Assembly: GCA_002633005.1 (NCBI GenBank)
Contig: NMRA01000237.1
Span: 492,092-556,091, forward strand
Source: Phoronis australis
Lineage: Eukaryota > Phoronida > Phoronidae
Length of the DNA: 64,000 nt
Reading direction: 5' to 3'
This document shows, one piece after another, positions 63,601 through 64,000 of the stretch. Made by a program: the position numbers and the translations under genes. The notes under the pieces are model-generated. The model was not told the origin of the DNA. It saw only the letters and a list, made by a program, of their open reading frames with translations, and searched no databases. Each line of letters opens with the position of its first letter. Within the stretch, counting starts at the first letter, position 1.

Positions 63601-64000
63601 CTCGATGTCACTACAACAGGTGTGCTTGATGTAACTGCAACTGGTGTGCTTGATGTCACTACAGCTGGTAAGCTTGGTGTCACTGCAGTTGGTGTGCTTG
63701 ATGTCACTGCAGCTGGTGTGCTTGATGTCAATGAAACTGGTGTGCTTAATGTCACTGCAGCTGGTGTGCTTGATGTCCCTGCAGCTGATGTTCTTGATGT
63801 CACTGCAACTGGTGTGCTTGATGTCACTGCAGCTGGTGTGCTTGATGTCACTGCAACTGGTGTGCTTGATGACATTGCAGCTGGTGTGCTTGATGTCGCT
63901 GCAGCTGGTGTGCTTGATGTCGCTGCAACTGGTGTGCTCGATGTCGCTGCAGCTGGTGTGCTCGATGTCACTACAGCTGGTGTGCTTGATGTAAAACGGG
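54405..64000 (-). CDS. Transmembrane mucin with EGF and SEA domains (overview, 5' end outside window)
   Basis: Minus-strand exons in transcript order are 64000-63281, 62796-62716, 62557(or 62548)-62499, 61805-61529, 60753-60607, 59504-59391, 58632-58409 and 54641-54405. They give Thr/Ser/Pro repeats, EGF, SEA, EGF, EGF, a transmembrane helix and a cytoplasmic tail. This is the order of the membrane mucins MUC3, MUC12, MUC13 and MUC17, which form cell-surface glycocalyx. Most junctions are phase 1, the rest phase 0, and every chosen pair agrees. I do not claim orthology to any single mucin. Additional exons between 61529 and 60753 are possible. The gene converges on the obscurin-like gene. Confidence 0.8.
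55315..55464 (+). repeat. 150-bp imperfect hairpin with paired CCAAT boxes
   Basis: TGGATTCACTTGATTG on the left is matched by CAATCAAGTGCATCCA on the right, and the inner arms CTGATTGGTT and AACCAATCAG are perfect inverses. The loop includes TGACGTC, a CRE half-site core. It could be a MITE or, less likely, a bidirectional regulatory segment. Confidence 0.65.
56207..56460 (+). mobile_element. MITE family member, copy B, with perfect 14-bp inverted ends
   Basis: The ends are ACATGCGCGCACCC and GGGTGCGCGCATGT, an exact inverted pair, flanked by TTCT on both sides (56203-56206 and 56461-56464) as a likely target duplication. The interior is shared with 50116-50299. It is non-coding; open frames at 56131 and 56189 run through it by chance. 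Confidence 0.82.
58409..58632 (-). CDS. Mucin transmembrane exon
   Basis: The acceptor is CTCTGCCACAG (exon from 58632, phase 1) and the donor is GTGAGT after 58409 (phase 0). It encodes LPAWAIGIIVVGVILLLVLV and AIVAISMYM, a single membrane helix, followed at once by a basic stop-transfer cluster (LRRRRKH). A Ser/Tyr-rich juxtamembrane tail follows (SPTSSDYSHDAPPFNGKFYK). If the donor were not used, translation would end two codons later (EYPVS and stop). Confidence 0.82.
59391..59504 (-). CDS. EGF domain exon (membrane-proximal)
   Basis: This 114-base exon (phase 1 to 1) between TTTGCAG and GTAAGG encodes MCLDTSCNNNGHCLPNTGKN, then TTCLCKEGFTGDNCDEK. The six Cys and the C-L-C-K-E-G-F-T-G-D-N-C ending are diagnostic of EGF. 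It is directly joined to the transmembrane exon. Intron 58633-59390 shows nothing recognised, nor does 59505-60606. Confidence 0.87.
60607..60753 (-). CDS. EGF-like domain exon
   Basis: This 147-base exon (phase 1 to 1) begins GYDFCGSGNDDCSKEATCKN and continues DGGSYTCTCNDNYKDESQPA before STLKGRTCTR. The six-Cys spacing and GGSYTCTCNDNY fit an EGF module. It is followed by a GTGAGT donor. It lies between the SEA region and the membrane-proximal EGF. Confidence 0.82.
61529..62796 (-). CDS. SEA domain region, three exons (62796-62716, 62557/62548-62499, 61805-61529)
   Basis: The 61805-61529 exon (acceptor TTTCGTTTCAG, donor GTGAGT, phase 0 to 1) encodes IENTLNKKSSVVVTTLKVVP, a segment KCGSLDVTYTVE and then TVQNIQDALTQNVATLVQQV. 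A G-S followed by a hydrophobic strand, then a helix with N-I-Q-D-A-L, is the second half of a SEA domain. The G-S peptide bond is where SEA domains self-cleave. The small exon 62499 (FVPVNDVIAKFYSNFL) and 62716-62796 (AKFSVANCATLPEGERENV) supply the first half. Their acceptor/donor choice is uncertain: a second donor at 62696 exists but breaks phase. Confidence 0.7.
63281..64000 (-). CDS. Mucin Thr/Ser/Pro repeat exon and first EGF domain (partial at window edge)
   Basis: The frame is open to the edge of the window. From about 63990 to 63530 it encodes roughly 18 octapeptide repeats of the form T-S-S-T-P-A/V-A-A/V (24-bp units), a dense O-glycosylation substrate. A diverged Ser/Thr-rich stretch follows (SSSQILPSTSATATTTSAPT), then an EGF module CADCPSGVSKCDTSQGNPAQ and CVCLGTRSGPQCEF. 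It ends in phase 1 at GTAAGA (63280). The plus-strand open frame 63644-63994 is only the antisense of the repeats. Confidence 0.88.

Noticed and set aside
63644-63994. 116-codon plus-strand frame rich in Met, Leu and Cys
   Set aside because: It is the antisense of the mucin octapeptide repeats.
1-64000. CRISPR arrays, bacterial operons, rRNA or tRNA genes
   Set aside because: The window is intron-rich animal DNA; I saw no direct-repeat/spacer array, no rRNA-like block and no cloverleaf that I could support.

Overview
The window is animal (metazoan) genomic DNA: short coding exons with GT-AG introns, AT-rich introns full of small hairpin-type repeats, and almost no long open frames. The proteins are a muscle giant kinase of the obscurin/UNC-89 family and a membrane mucin. 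An invertebrate, perhaps an invertebrate deuterostome, fits the intron-rich structure and the foldback elements that resemble sea-urchin TU elements, but the species cannot be fixed from sequence alone. Three isolated N bases (3245, 22272, 50145) show this is a draft assembly.

Plus strand, 1 to about 51160: the 3' part of one obscurin/UNC-89-like gene. It enters at the last helix of a PH domain (the RhoGEF-PH unit lies upstream of the window). It then encodes five Ig domains (to 8210), eight Fn3 domains alternating with Ser/Pro/Arg/Tyr-rich linker exons (8792-23653), two Ig domains (24924-26671), a complete protein kinase (kinase 1, 27050-39852), a long interkinase exon (from 40201), an Ig-Fn3 pair (44460-45954) and a second kinase (46426-50683). 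Kinase 1 keeps every catalytic residue I checked. Kinase 2 has Asn in place of the catalytic-loop Asp and is probably a pseudokinase. Most modules are bounded by phase-1 introns, as expected for exon-shuffled Ig/Fn3 proteins.

The most interesting signal is the interkinase exon. A phase-1 donor at 40708/40709 would splice it into the downstream Ig-Fn3-kinase 2 half. Reading through that donor leaves another 1.15 kb open, which ends at 41862 with a hydrophobic C-terminal segment of about 20 residues, a stop and an AATAAA signal at 41947. This predicts a second, single-kinase, tail-anchored isoform.

The block at 597-3244 is repeated at 3246-5698, with an N exactly at the junction and with incompatible splice phase between the copies. 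It is most likely two haplotypes joined in the assembly.

Minus strand, 64000 to about 53060: a convergent, tail-to-tail gene for a transmembrane mucin. Its order is Thr/Ser/Pro octapeptide repeats, EGF, SEA, EGF, EGF, transmembrane helix, cytoplasmic tail, which is the layout of the MUC3/MUC12/MUC13/MUC17 group. Its 5' end lies beyond the window. Between the two genes (about 51160-53060) I see nothing coding.

The introns carry a tandem array of about 148-bp units with CTCF-like motifs (9310-10915), several small terminal-inverted-repeat elements in two or more copies, two foldback elements with minisatellite arms, and a LINE 3' fragment.
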